From Pollenia angustigena (taxonomy: Eukaryota > Arthropoda > Insecta > Diptera > Polleniidae), in the NCBI GenBank assembly GCA_930367215.1, contig OV884059.1:221470303-221534302 (forward strand): a stretch of 64,000 bases of DNA, read 5' to 3'. Positions 10,929-23,549 of the stretch are shown here, one piece after another. Position numbers and translations under genes: made by a program. The notes beneath the pieces were generated by a model. That model was given only the letters and a program-made list of their open reading frames with translations. It ran no database searches and was not told where the DNA came from. Numbering within the stretch: position 1 is the first letter of the stretch; every line of letters starts with the position of its first letter.

Positions 10929-11791
10929 TCGGGTGATTTTTTAGCTTTTTTTTTTGGCAACACTGGTTTAAACAGCTGACACACGTTTCGTGTTTTGTTT
11001 CACTGTCAAACATTTTCAGTTTGGTCTATAATTTAACCATGAATCGTCTTACAAACGAACAACGCTTACAAATTATTGAATTTTATTATCAAAATGTTCT
11101 TGTGTTCAGCGACGAAGCTCATTTTTGGCTCAATGGGTACGTTAATAAGCAGAATTGTCGATTTTGGAGTGAAGATCAGCCAGAAGCATTGCAAGAGCTA
11201 CCAATGCATCCAGAAAAAGTCACAGTTTGGTGTGGTTTACGGGCTGGTGGTATCATTGGACCGTACTTCTTCAAAGATGATGCGAATCGTAACGTAACTG
11301 TGAATGGTGAGCGCTACCGTGCAAGGGCTTGACTTGCATGACATGTGGTTTCAACAAGACGGTGCCAAATGCCACACAGCACGCTTAACAATGAACTTAT
11401 TGAGAGGCGAGTTCGGTGAACATTTTATTTCACGTTCGGCACCGGTCAATTGGCCGCCTAGATCGTGCGATTTAACGCCTTTAGACTATTTTTGTGGGAC
11501 TATGTTAAAGCTCATGTCTATACACACACGCCCGCTCCAATTAACGCATTGGAAGACAACATTGAAGCATTTATTCATGAGATACCGGCCGAAATGTTGG
11601 AAACAGTATGCAAAAATTGGACAAAGCGGATGGACCATTTGAGGCACAGTCACGGTCAACATTTGCATGATAATCTTCAAACATTAAATTATGTGGACCG
11701 TACTATCGATTCAAATAAAGATTTCATGAATTTTTCTGAATTTTATGTGTTTTTTTTTTAACTTTCCTTTAGCTCTTAAAAAATCACCCGA
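10929..11791 (+). mobile_element. Internally deleted DD41D (rosa-like) mariner, copy 1, 863 bp
   Basis: The terminal inverted repeat reads TCGGGTGATTTTTTA at 10929, and on the other strand from 11791 it reads TCGGGTGATTTTTTAAGAGC. The flanks are TA at 10927-10928 and 11792-11793, the Tc1/mariner target duplication. It contains remnants of a transposase gene (11039-11761). At 863 bp it is shorter than the roughly 1.3 kb usual for the family, the difference being internal deletion of the middle of the gene. A second deleted copy lies in the opposite direction at 48447-49320. Confidence 0.85.
11039..11761 (+). pseudogene. Deleted mariner transposase gene (DD41D type)
   Basis: The ATG at 11039 opens MNRLTNEQRLQIIEFYYQN, the transposase N-terminus. 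It then jumps in frame to VLVFSDEAHFWLNGYVNKQN (first catalytic Asp in SDEAHFW), so most of the DNA-binding region is deleted. A second deletion after VNGERYR shifts the frame. The next frame carries MWFQQDGAKCHTA (second Asp) and NWPPRSCDLTPLDYF (third Asp). There are 41 residues between the second and third Asp, hence DD41D. A further frameshift follows at about 11500; the last frame has INALEDNIEAFIHEIPAEML and NWTKRMDHL. The copy cannot encode active transposase but keeps both ends. Confidence 0.85.
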
Positions 11792-11793
11792 TA

Positions 11794-12469
11794 GTACTGA
11801 GATTACCCGTAATGAATTCGACTTGATTGAGTATTAAAAATTCTACAATCACTTCCAATTTAATTGCTACTCTGTTAACTACAGCTTTCAGAAATACTAT
11901 GTAGCAGAACCGATCGCACTAAAATGTTTTGTAGTTTTTAAATGTTAGTACTATTACTGAAAGTTGACAAGTGAAATTCGAAATGGAGCATTTTGATAAT
12001 AAAAATATAAATAGCCATTAGAGCAGAAGTTTAACAACAAAATATTTTTGAAGTTTAATTTTTAATTTCTACAACAACAATTACATTTTTAAGTAGCAAA
12101 TAAGTAGTAGTCCAGGAAGCAATAAAGTAGTATAAAACAAAAACGTCATTATTGTTCAGTTAATATAAATATATTGTTATTTTTGTTGGTAGCCGCCTCT
12201 AATGTAAAATGTCTGTGTGTGTGTGTGTGTATTCGCATTTTCTAGAGCGAATTTTATGAAATATTTTTTGTTTGTTAATATTGTACTTTATTGATACATT
12301 TTATGCTTCTTTAATGGTACTTCTATTGCTTAATCACTTACTACCTTATTGCTTTATTAGCTGCTGCTTTTGCTAGTTGTGTGCCTTTTTTTTAGACTAT
12401 AACTATACATATATACGTGCTTTTAATTGTATATACAGCTGTTCCCATTATCCCCCGTTAATGGGCAGC
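11794..12469. other. AT-rich non-coding stretch with a GT microsatellite
   Basis: No gene seen. A pure (TG)n run of about 17 bases lies at 12214-12230. Confidence 0.5.
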
Positions 12470-12570
12470 TGTACCCTCCTCAACTTGTTGTGGAAGGGTT
12501 ACACTAAGTTTGTTATTCCGTGGAAAGTGCATATATTCTGGGTGCTTGAGTAATTTTAAGTCGATTCACA
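12470..12570 (+). repeat. mini-me/DINE-1-like fragment
   Basis: A 5' fragment shared with longer copies elsewhere in the window: GTACCCTCC-CAACTTGTTGTGGAAGGGT, then TTTGTTATTCCGT, then TATATTCTGGGTGCTTGAGTAATTTTAAGTCGATT. The conserved core and palindromic start are those of dipteran mini-me/DINE-1-type repeats. The copy stops before the (GTCY)n run. Confidence 0.65.
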
Positions 12571-14304
12571 GTAAAAATTATCAATAGTTTTTATCATTAA
12601 AAAAATTGTTTAAAAAGTATATCAATGATAATTGAATCAATTATTTTTTTTTGTTAAAAGAGAATTAAATATAATTTTGATAATTAAATTACATTTTAGT
12701 TGCTTTTAAATTTTTAATTAAAATATTAATTAAATAACAAAATAAGGTTAATTAATTTTTTTGTTTAAAATAAAATAATTTAAACTTGTAGAATTGTTGT
12801 TGGGAATTGTCAAAACCTGGGCTATATTTAGTTGAATCAATTAACACATTGTTGGAAAAGGCAGAGTTTTTTTTATCATTTTTTTAATTAAAATTAAAAA
12901 TACAGTGCACTCGCGATAATATGAACACCCAAAATATGAACACTTATTTCCTTCCATCAGTGTAGCCAGAAAATAGGGGAAATCCCTACATGTAGGTAAT
13001 TTTGATAACTAAAATAGCAGCGTAGGGAAAATCGGACAGATTTTTTATAATCTCCAAAATGTATGTTATGTTATGTCCAAAAAGGTTGAACAATTTTAAT
13101 TTCCCTAAAATCGCATAAAAATACATTTTCAGAGTTGATTGTCGCTTAAAAGTTAGCGACACTAAAACGTATGTTTGAATATGTTTTTTCACTGATATCA
13201 TTCAATGTTGAAAGATTAAATTGAATTTAATTAAAAGTATACACGCATTATTTTTTTTGTTGGTTTTGTACTTATATTTTGTCAAAGCTTTAATATTCAT
13301 AAAATGTTTTTATAAACTAATATTTTTTGCTTCTATTTTAATAACAATAATGCGTAGGGATTTTTGTAGTGGAAATTTTTTCAACGTGTTGGATAATTGA
13401 AACTTTGTTATCAAATATGTTTTTTTTTTTTTTTTTTGTTTCATTTGTCTTTAGTTCAAAACGGTAATTTAAGAAAACAATTTTTCAAAAACGGCAAAAC
13501 TCTAGTACTACATAACTCGACAATTAAACATCATATTAAAAAATTGTTTGTCACAAACATTCATATCTACTAGAGCTAAGCTATTCAATGTATGAAGAAA
13601 TTTCGGCAAAAAATGTCTCATTTGTTAAAAGAAAGTTCTCTAACTGAGTTACGCAATAATTTCACAAAATGTCATAATTTGCATAAATTTTTCTTTTATT
13701 GAGCGCCCAACTGTCTGCAGGTTTATGTCTGCTCATAATTGTTTACGGTTCAATAAATAGACAAAAAAAAAACTCCGACAAAAATATGCAAAATATATTA
13801 TTTCATCTGTTTTTCTTTCCTTTACAATATTTTGGTGCTATTCTTGTTTTGTTTTTATTCCTGTTTTTTTCTTTATTATTTGAATTCATTTATAGTTTTA
13901 TTTACAAAAACAAAAAGCAGGAAAATAAAAAGAATCAAACTTTTACTGTTTTGTTTTTTTTTTTTTTTAACAAAATGAATTTAATTTCAAATGCCACTCA
14001 CGCTCAATTGAATACAAAACCAAACAAAATGCCAAAGAACTTTAGCGTGTACTTTTCATTATATTTCAAACAATAAAATTTTCGGTTTTTTTAGTTAAAG
14101 AAAAAAAACCAACAAAATGGGAACAAAAGAGTGTTGCTTTAACACCATTTCTCGAAATTTGCTTCTGTATCTTTAAAAAAAATTTTAATATGAAAGAAAT
14201 TTACTAAAGCTCTCCTTTATAAAGTCTTTTTCCGAGAAAGGCTTTAAATTCTATAAATCTTTAATATCAATTGCTGGTTCGAATCTGTCTGGTATTTTAT
14301 TATT
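12571..14304. other. AT-rich non-coding stretch; single pogo-like end at 12906
   Basis: No gene seen. TACAGTGCACTCGCGATAAT at 12905 resembles one end of a pogo/Tigger element, but no matching second end was found. A 125-codon frame at 13699-14076 is rich in F, L and K, sits in poly(T) sequence and is not convincing as a gene. Confidence 0.4.
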
Positions 14305-15342
14305 TTTGTACCCTACACAACAAGTGGTAAGCTAGGGTATGTTAGGTTAGGTTCGTTTGGCTGCAGCAATCTAGTACAGCTCACGTGGGAGCAGCAATTA
14401 TGTTGTGTTACATGCTTGACTAGGGGTTCTTCGTAGCGTGACTACCGATATTCTCAATCAGCCAGCCGGTTTATTCAATAAGGGAGGGATTCAAGCCAAA
14501 TCAATGTCAGAGAGAGAAGTTTCATCCCTATGCTGTTTTCAACTAAAGAGTTTGAGTCGTTGTGTTCAAACAGAACTGCGTCAAACCCACATTTTCCATA
14601 CAATTTGACATACAAATTTGTCGCGGAGAGCCGTCGTGAAATAATATCTATTTTATTTTGAGAACGTTTTTTCATATGCTCTCACGTCTATACACTTATT
14701 CTCTTAATTAATGGCATTGACAGATAATGTTTTCTTTTTGCTCCTCTTCATCCTCGTCGGCGCAACTTCTACAGAGATCATTGTTAAAGAGCCCTAGCCT
14801 CTTAGTGTGTTTTCCAATAGACCAATGGTCAGTTACAACCGCAATTAGGTTCATGAAGTGAAGTCTGCGCAGCTTTAAAGCATGCTTAGTCCTTCTTTTA
14901 TTTATATTGGGCCAGATTTTTCTGGTTTCATCGAATTGCTGACTGACAATAATATGCAACGCCTATATATTATATGCTGATTTAAGTTTCCATGTATGCA
15001 ACAAGGCCCAGCGATCCATGAAAGGTTAATCATTGAATGTCTGGCAATCACATTATCCAGGGATCTGATGGCCGATTTACTGTCGGTAATAATGTGAAAA
15101 TATGTATTCTAAGTTTGTAATTTTGCCTAAAATTTTTTTAATATTCATTTAAAATATATTTATAAATTCTAGATCCTTGAGTAATTCTAAGTCGATTAAG
15201 CCCTATCCATCTTTCTGTCCATACATCTCTCCGTCTGCTGAAAACACGCTCACTTCCGAAAGACTTAACAGAAAAGTACAACTATGGTGTCAAATTGTTT
15301 CTAGTTATCCACGATTTCCAGAACAACTGATTCAGTAGAAAA
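14305..15342 (+). mobile_element. mini-me/Helentron-like element split by a LINE fragment
   Basis: The left piece starts with the imperfect palindrome GTACCCTACACAACAAGTGG...CTAGGGTAT (about 14308-14340). After the LINE insertion the element resumes at about 15150 with ATTCTAGATCCTTGAGTAAT, AAGTCGATT, a degenerate (GTCY)-like run and TGAAAACACGCTCACTT. This order matches the complete copy at 26047-27480. It abuts a reverse copy that begins at 15341. Confidence 0.6.
14341..15130 (-). pseudogene. LINE fragment with RNase H domain (I/R1/LOA-like), decayed
   Basis: On the minus strand, about 15105-15010 encodes ITDSKSAIRSLDNVI...WIAGPC--HGN, which resembles the catalytic SD-S--A---L and the W-PGH-GI-GNE region of LINE RNase H domains. 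Further on (14959-14708), LIAVVTDHWSIGKHTKRLGL and NDLCRSCADEDEEEQKENIICQC match the C-terminal tail of such ORF2 proteins (L-GH---GKHA-RLG, then a Cys-x2-Cys with an acidic run, then H-LC-C). The 3' UTR ends at about 14341 with GTTAGGTTAGGTT on the plus strand. Stops and frameshifts break it. It is inserted in a mini-me element. Confidence 0.7.
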
Positions 15343-16128
15343 CAAGTTAGAGTGCTATATTCGGCTGTGCCAAATCTTTGATACCCTCCACCGACAGTTC
15401 GAATGTTTAAGGAGTAATATCTGTATGATGTTATTATTATCTTAAACTGTGACGATTTGTTATTAATTATGGTTTTAGGCGACTTAACTGCTTTCCGGTA
15501 GTAGGGTTTATATGGGGCCTATGGTAAATTATGGACCGATCTTCACGAAATTATACAGTGTAATTTCTAGTCCTATAAAGCTTTGACTAACCGAATTTTG
15601 TTATCATAGCATTATTTATTATGGTTTTAGGCGCACTTTACTGTTTTCCGGGAGTAGGGCTTATATGGGGCCTAGGGTAAATTATAGACGGATCTTCACG
15701 AAATTTACCAGCGTGATTTCCAGTCGAATAAAACAAATTTTTGCAAAATCTTACATCATTCTGTGCATTGTTCCACTATTTATGTTAGTTTTAGTAACAA
15801 TATTATCAATTTTTTTAGGTGGTTGTTCCACATTTTGATTCATAGCTCTGGTCCTACTGAACCGATTTTGCTTGATTTCAACCCCAAACTGCATTGGATA
15901 ACTGCAAGCAATTTGGCACCAAGTTTGTTCATTTGCTTTGAGTTGTTCGAAAGTGAACGTGTTTCCAACAGACGGACAGACAGACGGACATGGCTAAATC
16001 AACTTAGAATCACTCAAGGACCCAGAATATATACTTTATGGGGTCTGAGATGAATAATAAAAAAGTTTCACACGGAATGACAAACTTAGTATACCCTCTT
16101 CACAACTAACTGTGGTGGAGGGTATAAA
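15341..16128 (-). mobile_element. mini-me/Helentron-like element, reverse copy with 153-bp repeats
   Basis: On the minus strand it starts TATACCCTCCACCACAGTTA near 16128, passes GTCATTCCGTGTGAAAC, CAGACCCCATAAAGTATATA and a (GTCY) run (about 15990-15965), then at least two units of a 153-bp repeat (TTTCGTGAAGATC at about 15710 and 15557). It ends with the hairpin around CGGCTGTGCC and AACAAGTTAGAG at 15341. The terminal hairpin and lack of target duplication fit Helitron/Helentron-type repeats. Confidence 0.7.
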
Positions 16129-17053
16129 AAGTTACAGACCCAAACATGAAACAACCGCCCTTAAATATGATATTTCTGTAAAAAGAGTACCATTAATTTG
16201 TGGGGATAGCACCGATTGTCATTAAATTTTGCGCCAATTATTGCTAAATGACTAAAAATCAAACAACTTAATTTCGTAAATTTAAAGCCCACTATTAAAA
16301 ATATAATAACATAAACAGTTTTTTCTATCCATATTCACCATATTGCAACATATTTTTTCCTTGTGCATTACGAAATGGTGTATTAAGTTGTTTGTACATC
16401 GAATAAAAGCTTTAGAGTTTCTTGTGCAACAACTAAAAATTATTTTCAAATATTGTTTTTGTTGTTATACTTATTTTACGTTCAGAAAATTGTAAAAACT
16501 TGATCAAAAGTGTTAAAATTGCATAAGACAAATACACACTGATAGACACAGACACTAAAACACAAGAGAAATAAAACAGGAATAAAGAAATACCAGACCA
16601 AACTAAACTGTATTAAATACAAACACAGATACAAAATACTACCAGAAACTATTGGGGTAAAAACTGTAAATGGAGTAGAAGTTCTACAACTACCGAAAGA
16701 CAAATTCTGTAAAAAAAACCAAAAGAATTCAGAAAAAGTTGGAATAATCGGTAGCAGAATGTATACTGACTATGCCTGGCTAAGCTAATTGAATGAAAAA
16801 GGGCTTTACAAGTACAAACACACACACATACACTTAAACGTTTTCAAATTTTCCTTTCAAAAAAACTGTTTTATGCAATAGCAAAAATTTACTTAAAAAA
16901 AAAATTGGTATAAAAACACTATGAAATAATTGAAGCAGAATTTCACACATACTCATACAAACAAATTCCAAATTTTCATTCACAGCGCCCATTCAATCGA
17001 AAAGTAAAAAGAAAGTTACACAAATTTAAAGGAATTGAAAAATTTTTATCCAT
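16129..17053. other. AT-rich non-coding stretch, no gene seen
   Basis: No supported coding frame, inverted termini or tandem array. A 73-codon minus frame at 16482-16703 has no recognisable domain and looks like chance. Confidence 0.4.
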
Positions 17054-17493
17054 CCAGCAAAATAATCCGACGTCGTTCAGATATCTGAGAGAAACGTCGG
17101 CAAAAAGTCGTATACGAATTCTATCAGATTTCTGACCCACAAATGTATGAAGTGGTTGCCACGAATTCTGACAGAGATGTCGTGGGGAATTCTGGTTTTT
17201 TGTCGGCATTTCTGATAGAAATCTGATGAAAAAGGCATGGGAAGTTCTGATGTGTTAGCCGAGATTCTTTTTGCTTACTAACTGATAGCTGAAATAAATA
17301 ATTTTATTGCAAAATATGTACATAATTATAAATTTTACACGTACGTACTAAAGAGCTGCAAGAATACATTCATTTGTTTATTACACACAAGCATTCCAAT
17401 ATTCATTCAAATATTTAAATAGTTAAAGAGTGGTTTACAGAGTTTAAGAGTTAAAATATAAAAGAGAGTGTAGTCTGTGTTTTACTTTATCAT

Positions 17494-18433
17494 CAGGGCT
17501 GTCAGATATGGCGATTTCTCGCCAAACGTGGCGATTTTGAAACGTGTTTGGCGATGGGATTTTCCGTTTGGCGACTTTTGTGGCGATTTTTGATATAACT
17601 GGCGATTTACTTGGCTATTTTTACCATTCATATTATTTTAGCGATTTTGACATAAAAAATTTTATTTACATAAGCGGAGTCAGGCCTCTCCAGCTAAATA
17701 TTTATTAATATATACATACATACTTATAGATTTTTGAACAGTTTGTCCTTTTTTGTTATCATTACTAGTTTAAAAAAAATCTGGCTAATTTAATTTTTTT
17801 CACATGATTTTTATTTTATTATAATTTTAAGTGAATTATTCAGTCACTTTTTAATTCCAAGGTTTAAAAACCTGCAGTCGAAAACAAAACCTGTCGAACA
17901 AAAAACAAAAATGTGTAGACAATTTTTCGCTTTTTGATTTGGTTTGACAGCGACTATTTACATTTAATGAATTACAAGTAAAAGCAAAAGTTTTTTTTTT
18001 GACCAATGACAAATGAAAAAGTGGAAGAGATGGCAGCTTTTCAACTTCGACTGCAGTTTTTTAAACACTGCTTAAATCTAATAGTACGTATACAGGTCAA
18101 AACAATAGTAATGAAATCGATGAGCCTGAAGTGATCTTATAGACTTGTGTGCTTAATTTTAGTTTTTTTAACTGAATAAATGATCTTCATTTTATGTTAT
18201 TTAAAAAAAAATAACAGTTACTAAACAAAATTTACTTTCGGCGATTTTTTGTATTTTTTCTCAGTTTTTGGCGATTTTCGACTGCAATATTATATCAGCT
18301 TTTTTTGTATGCTAAATTTAATTTAAAAACAAAAAAAAGATTTCGAAAACTGAACAAAATTGACGTTTGGCGATTTTTGGCGACTTACGACATCCGGTTT
18401 GGCGATGGAGCTCAAAAAAATCTGACAACCCTG
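17494..18433. mobile_element. hAT-like non-autonomous element, CAGGGYTGTCAGAT family, 940 bp
   Basis: The termini are CAGGGCTGTCAGAT and, on the other strand, CAGGGTTGTCAGAT. The perfect 8-bp duplication TTTATCAT flanks it (17486-17493 and 18434-18441). Both subterminal regions are packed with TGGCGATTT/GGCGACTT words. No transposase. A 213-bp hAT-like MITE (17858-18070) is nested inside. Ends of the same family occur at 21229 and 22630. Confidence 0.8.
17858..18070. mobile_element. Short hAT-like MITE (GTTTAAAAAACTGCAGTC family), copy 2
   Basis: The inverted ends read CAAGGTTTAAAAACCTGCAG and, on the other strand, CAGTGTTTAAAAAACTGCAG. The 8-bp flanks TTTAATTC and CTTAAATC agree at six of eight positions. 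It is related to 6227-6418 and nested in the 940-bp hAT-like element. Confidence 0.65.
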
Positions 18434-19327
18434 TTTATCATAACAAAGGCACACATTCTATTCACTCTTTTTCTTTGAATATTTATTTACTCAATTTGCA
18501 AATGCAAACACACGCAAGTATATGGTAACAGTTAGACTGTGTGCAAGAAATACTACATAGTAAAATTAGTACTTATGTTTATTCTCATTACAAATATATC
18601 TCTATTAAACAGAATTTGAAACAAAAATAATAAAAATTGGATTAAAATTATATTAAAAAGGACTTTAAAATTCTTGCGTTTTATGTTTTCGATTTCCATA
18701 ACAAAAGTTACTAGTAATAATATTAATGTATTCATGTAATGAGTAAAACATTCAAATAATATTATATTCGAAACTTATACACATTTTATTATGTCTGTTT
18801 TATTTGAATGTGGTAGTATTTTTTTTCTGTTTAAATACAGTTGTTTTCTTTTCTATTTCGCCTTGTGTGTTCATTCATTTGTTTTTTTAACATAAAATGT
18901 AAAGCACTGCGTACTTAAATCGTTTGTTGTATTTAACTTTACCTACTTAAAAAACAAATGAATGTATTCATATGCCTTTTAAATGTAGTCATGCAGACCT
19001 TTAGTACGTACCTTTTTTAAGGCTTTGTCTCTTGAACAAATAAAAGAAAATTAAAATTATTTTTAACTGAATGACAATTGTCATTTTGTATTTGAAAATA
19101 AATAATAAGTCTCGTTAGACAAATCTGAATGAACTCCGTCGGAATTCTATTTTACATATCAGTACATGAATTCCCCCCGATATATCCATGCGAAATCGAT
19201 CAGAAATCGGCCAGCCAGTAAGTATATTCAATGTCTGACAGAAATTTGAACGAAGCCTCTAAGAATGAAGTCAGACATTTGCACGAAATGTCTGATTCAG
19301 ACAATGTCGAAGTATTTTGTTGGCTGG

Positions 19328-19965
19328 GTACAGACCTACCTAAATATGAGCGATGCGTTATTGCCTCTTAGCGTTTTCACAAAATGGCGTACCTAAACAA
19401 GAGCGGCAACGTTGTAATAAGAGCCCCTTTAATAAATAGAAAAACAATCGCTAGATTGAACTGAAAGTAGCTTAATTGCCATTATTGTTGGTAAGAACTT
19501 ATAATGCAAGAAAAAAACCACTGATATTGTTGTAGTTTTGCTGCCACCCTGTGCATAAATTCGCTTTAAAACGTACGTAAACAATTTTTTTTCCTTACGC
19601 CCTGTCAAAATTGGATTTTCCAAATTCAAAGCGTTTCTACATAAAAACTGTAGCTATCAAATTCTATTCTAACAAAAAAATTAACTTGACTACACTAAAG
19701 TGAAAAATAAATGTAAACATCTAATAATGGCGGTTTAAGTTAAATGTGTTTTACAATTAACCAAAGTATATTTATACCAAGTACATACAAGTCTACAACA
19801 AATCAACAATAAAAAAAACAACATTCATTTTGTTTGTGTAAAAACATAAAGAAAACAAAAAAAAAAAAAAAAATCATGGCGCACTAAAATGTAGGCAAAT
19901 TTTGACAATATCGAAAATAAAACAACTGAACAGCTGATCACTTGCATGTACTTGTAATTAATATA
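19328..19965. other. AT-rich non-coding stretch, no gene seen
   Basis: No supported coding frame or repeat boundaries. A run of about 17 A residues lies near 19857-19873. Confidence 0.4.
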
Positions 19966-19973
19966 CTTTGCAA

Positions 19974-20500
19974 CAGTGTTCGAAAATAAATAGTACATTA
20001 TTTAACGTTCGAATCACACACCCGGGAACGATATCTTTTTTTTTAGTGATTATGTAGACATACACAACCCTTAATACCGTTCGTAACTATTTTCAAAAAA
20101 AAACGAACATTATATAATGTTCGGTTCTTCGTTAAAAAACAGAACAATTGTAGTGATAATGTAGACAAACATTATATTTTAATGTTCTATAATGTTTTTT
20201 TCATGTGTGTATTTTGTAAAAATGTCTTTTTTACCAGCCAAAAGGGACGAACATTAACGAGCCGAACAGAACACATTGAAGTTTGTGGATTTTCAAAAAA
20301 AACCGAACGGAATTAAATGTTCACATCTTTTGTTGAGTTTGATAAAAACAGTAATATTTTTGTGTTCGAAAGATGACTAACAGGGAAACGTTATTGTTTT
20401 TAATGATTTTCTACGCAAACACTATTAGCGTTTGTGTTTTCCGCAAATCTACCGAACCGAACATTAAAAAACGATATTTAGTGTTAATATTCGAACACTG
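19974..20500. mobile_element. hAT-like MITE, CAGTGTTCGAA family, 527 bp
   Basis: The inverted ends read CAGTGTTCGAAAATAAA and, on the other strand, CAGTGTTCGAATATTAA. A perfect 8-bp duplication CTTTGCAA flanks it (19966-19973 and 20501-20508). The interior carries many copies of CGAACATT/AATGTTCG in both directions, as expected of subterminal transposase-binding repeats. No transposase. Confidence 0.8.
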
Positions 20501-21228
20501 CTTTGCAATTAACCTTTTAAATTTTTTTGTTTTTCATGTGATACTTTTTGAATTTTTGATAACCCTCGAACACAATGCTCTTGTTCAAAATGCAAACTTC
20601 ATTTATGCTGCTCAAATAATAAAAATTGTCTTTTTTATACCCTTCACCGAAGGTAAGAGGGTATATATAACTTTGTCATTCCGTTTGTATGTTCCACAAT
20701 ATTGATCCTACACCCTATAAAGTATATATATTCTGAAAAGCGAAGTTCAAATCCGGTTGTCCGTCTGTCCGTGTGAATATTGAGATGGGTTTTCCGAAAA
20801 CCCCAGAAATGGTGTGGACTAGGTTGATGTATATTTATGTCACATATACTCCGTTTAAGTTTGCTATTGAAATTCAGCCAGATCGGTCCAAAAATGACGG
20901 AGATATGAGCAAAAAACCACGACTACCTCTAATTTTTACCAAAAATCCCTTGTGGTTGTTAGAGTTGTGTCGGTCATGAACGAACTAGTTCAATTGAACG
21001 GGTCAGTCAGATGAACGATGAACGGCCGTTCAGTTTCATCGTTCAATTCCGTTCAATCGGTCACTTGCATGGATCACTTAGGTCTTTTTAGTCAGTCGGT
21101 CACTTGTTTACCAAACAACTGGTTGAAAAGAAACAACAATACTATTGTGATGTATATGTGATGCCAGTATAATATTCTTATTTCATTTACTCATTGCCAC
21201 ATTCTTTTACACATTTTCATAATACGAT

Positions 21229-22630
21229 CAGGGTTGTCAAGTTTCTTGGCGACTTAATTTTCAATTTGGCGACATGCGATTTATTTTTGGCTGATTTTAA
21301 AATATATGGCGATTTTGTTGTAAATTTGATAATACTAACTGCCAAAACAAATTTTTTAATTTTGTTTTTGATTTATATGTTATTTGTGCGAACGTATACG
21401 TTCGAGTGACATCGTGAAATAGGCAGTTAGTCCCAATTTACACTAGGGACATTTCTTGCCGGATATTTTTTGAATTTTCTTTTAATTTTACCTGAAGCGT
21501 TTACATATGAAACATTAGAAGTCAGACGGAAATTAATACTTGTATGTAAACTACAAAAAGTAAGAAAGAGAAATGAAAAAAATGTCCAGTACAGATAGTC
21601 ATGTACTAAACACTCTACCTTTTCGACCCCTCGCCATCAAACTTCGTCTGAACAGCAAGAAATGTCCCTAGTGTAAATTGGGACTAATGGGTTTTAAAAC
21701 GCGTTTAAGCTAAATGTTATTACATTAGAGATGATTAAGATGACAGATTATTAAGAAAAAAACCCAACAAACAAATTAATATTTCTTTTAAGTATTAAAA
21801 ATGGATAAAAAATACTTTATAAAGTTATCAGAAGATTATTTTAAACATATTAATGATAAAATTGTAAAAATTTATGAATTATTTAAGAAAAAAAAAAAAA
21901 AACAAAACGTTAAGCAGAGTTAAAGAACCCAAGTGTGAGCATAGTATTAGCCATGAATTTACCGTTTGTTATTTGGAAATACTATTTCAATGTGGTATTC
22001 CATGTAATATAAATTAGTTTTTGAAAAAATATATAGCTATAAGGATACGTCCGGTACGTACCATTTTAAAGAACTCTTTATGTGCATGTTATTCCAATTG
22101 TTAATGTCTGTGTTGAAAGAGTTATTTTTAATAATTAACTCCACTAAAACTCGCTTTCAAAATTGAGTGCAGTATAAACTTCTTGGCACATTATTACGAG
22201 CTATAAATTATATGAATGTAAATAGCACGTTAATACCTTCACATGATAACTGAATCGTACACATTGTTTTCCAAAAAAACAGTAAGAATGCCTTACCGGT
22301 GAAATGTATAGCATTTTGGATATATATCCAATATTTATTTAATACTAACCACAAGAAATCGTTTTGCTGCTTTAGTTAGACTATTGTAACCTATTGTACA
22401 TTTTTTGTGTTCACCAAACATTTTAATTAAACAATTTATGTATCAACGCGACTTTTTCCCATTTTTGGCAAATTTTAGCAAATAGGAAGATATTTATTTT
22501 TTAGGATTTATAAAAAATATTTTTAAAACTGTTAAGATATATTTTATATTGTCAAAAACGCAAAAAAAGGCTTTGGCGATTTTGAACAATAAATTTGTCA
22601 AAAATGATCAAAATTAATCCGACAACCCTG
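21229..22630. mobile_element. Possible CAGGGTTGTC-family hAT-like element
   Basis: Ends CAGGGTTGTCAAG (21229) and, on the other strand, CAGGGTTGTCGGATT (22630) resemble those of 17494-18433, and both sides have GGCGATTT-type words. The 8-bp flanks AATACGAT and GCTGCTAT do not match, so the two ends may belong to different insertions or a rearranged copy. Confidence 0.4.
21429..21684. mobile_element. 256-bp MITE with near-perfect 30-bp inverted ends
   Basis: GTCCCAATTTACACTAGGGA continues as CATTTCTTGC at the left, and the same 30 bases appear inverted at the right. TA lies on both sides (21427-21428 and 21685-21686). No coding capacity. The near-identity of the two ends suggests a young copy. 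Confidence 0.75.
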
Positions 22631-22938
22631 GCTGCTATTCACAATTTTACATGAGCGTTGCCAGTTGTTCTTAATATAAAACCCGCCAAATGCAAATTTT
22701 TTATTTGAGCAAAAAATTGTATACATATTTATTTCATTTATTTTTTAAATTAGACCTTAAAATAAATAACCAAATTCAATATTCGACAACTTTATTAATT
22801 AAAGCTTAGTCAAGTTTTAGAGCACGAAATTATTAGCGAAAGCCCATTTTTAATGTAGATATAACTAAAGCATTCGTTTATTAATGATGCCCCTAATTTT
22901 TAAAAAAGAAAGCTGGTCGTGTTCGTACCTAACAGTTA

Positions 22939-23080
22939 GTGCCGGTTCACACACGTCAAGTTTTACTCGTCAAGTCTTGAGCTTTTATGAGAGAAGGGAA
23001 AAGAGAATGCTATTTCATTTCCCCTCTCTCCAAAAAACTCAAGACTTGACGAGTCAAACTTGACGTGTGTTAATCGGCAC
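22939..23080. mobile_element. 142-bp foldback MITE with TTA duplication (PIF/Harbinger-like)
   Basis: Each arm is about 43 bp, starting GTGCCGGTTCACACACGTC at the left, with three mismatches between arms; the inner part repeats CGTCAAG and CAAGTCTTGAG. TTA flanks it (22936-22938 and 23081-23083). A 3-bp TTA/TAA duplication is typical of PIF/Harbinger. Nearly the whole element folds into one hairpin. Confidence 0.75.
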
Positions 23081-23549
23081 TTATCTTTACCTATTTCAAC
23101 AATCATTTAGCATATATGTTTTGTCCTTCAGTTTTCATTAAAAAATGACAGCTTTTATACTATTAATTACTATGCACTGCTAGATTTCTTTTTGTAGAAA
23201 TTACAGGCAAAAGACTGGTAAAATAAAAAAAAATATTAGTTTATAAGAATCTACTTATGCATTTAAATTGCTTTTATTTAACTTGCAATGTATGTTTGTG
23301 GGTAAAATCTTGCAACTCAAATTTAAAGCAGATTACTCGAACCGATTTAGCTGACATTTTGTAACATCTGTTCAGTTTGGATGACAATGCATGGTTAACT
23401 ATGTAAAGTTATTATACATCTAACTAGTATTGACAAGCAACATGCTTTTATATCATATAAATTGATTAATGACATTATAAGTTCGAAAAACAGGCAGTAA
23501 AATTTTTTAAGTAATTATTTCTCTTTAAATAAAGTTACCTAAACATTTA

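Larger units (their letters stand above)
17054..19327. mobile_element. Putative DNA transposon with CCAGC(CAA)CAAAATA ends
   Basis: The left end CCAGCAAAATAATCCGACGT (17054) and the right end, reading CCAGCCAACAAAATACTTCG on the other strand from 19327, are imperfect inverted repeats. Both are followed by subterminal words of the type TCAGATTTCTGA, TCTGACAGAAAT and GACGTCG that recur several times. No clear target duplication and no transposase was found. The interior includes the hAT-like element 17494-18433. Confidence 0.4.

Noticed and set aside
13699..14076. 125-codon open frame
   Set aside because: Composed of F, L, I, K and N from AT-rich runs; no domain, no homologous-looking motif and no gene context.
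20636..20700. Riboswitch or terminator reading of the TATACCCTTCACCGAAGG hairpin
   Set aside because: The same hairpin begins every mini-me copy in the window, so it is an element end, not a host regulatory structure.
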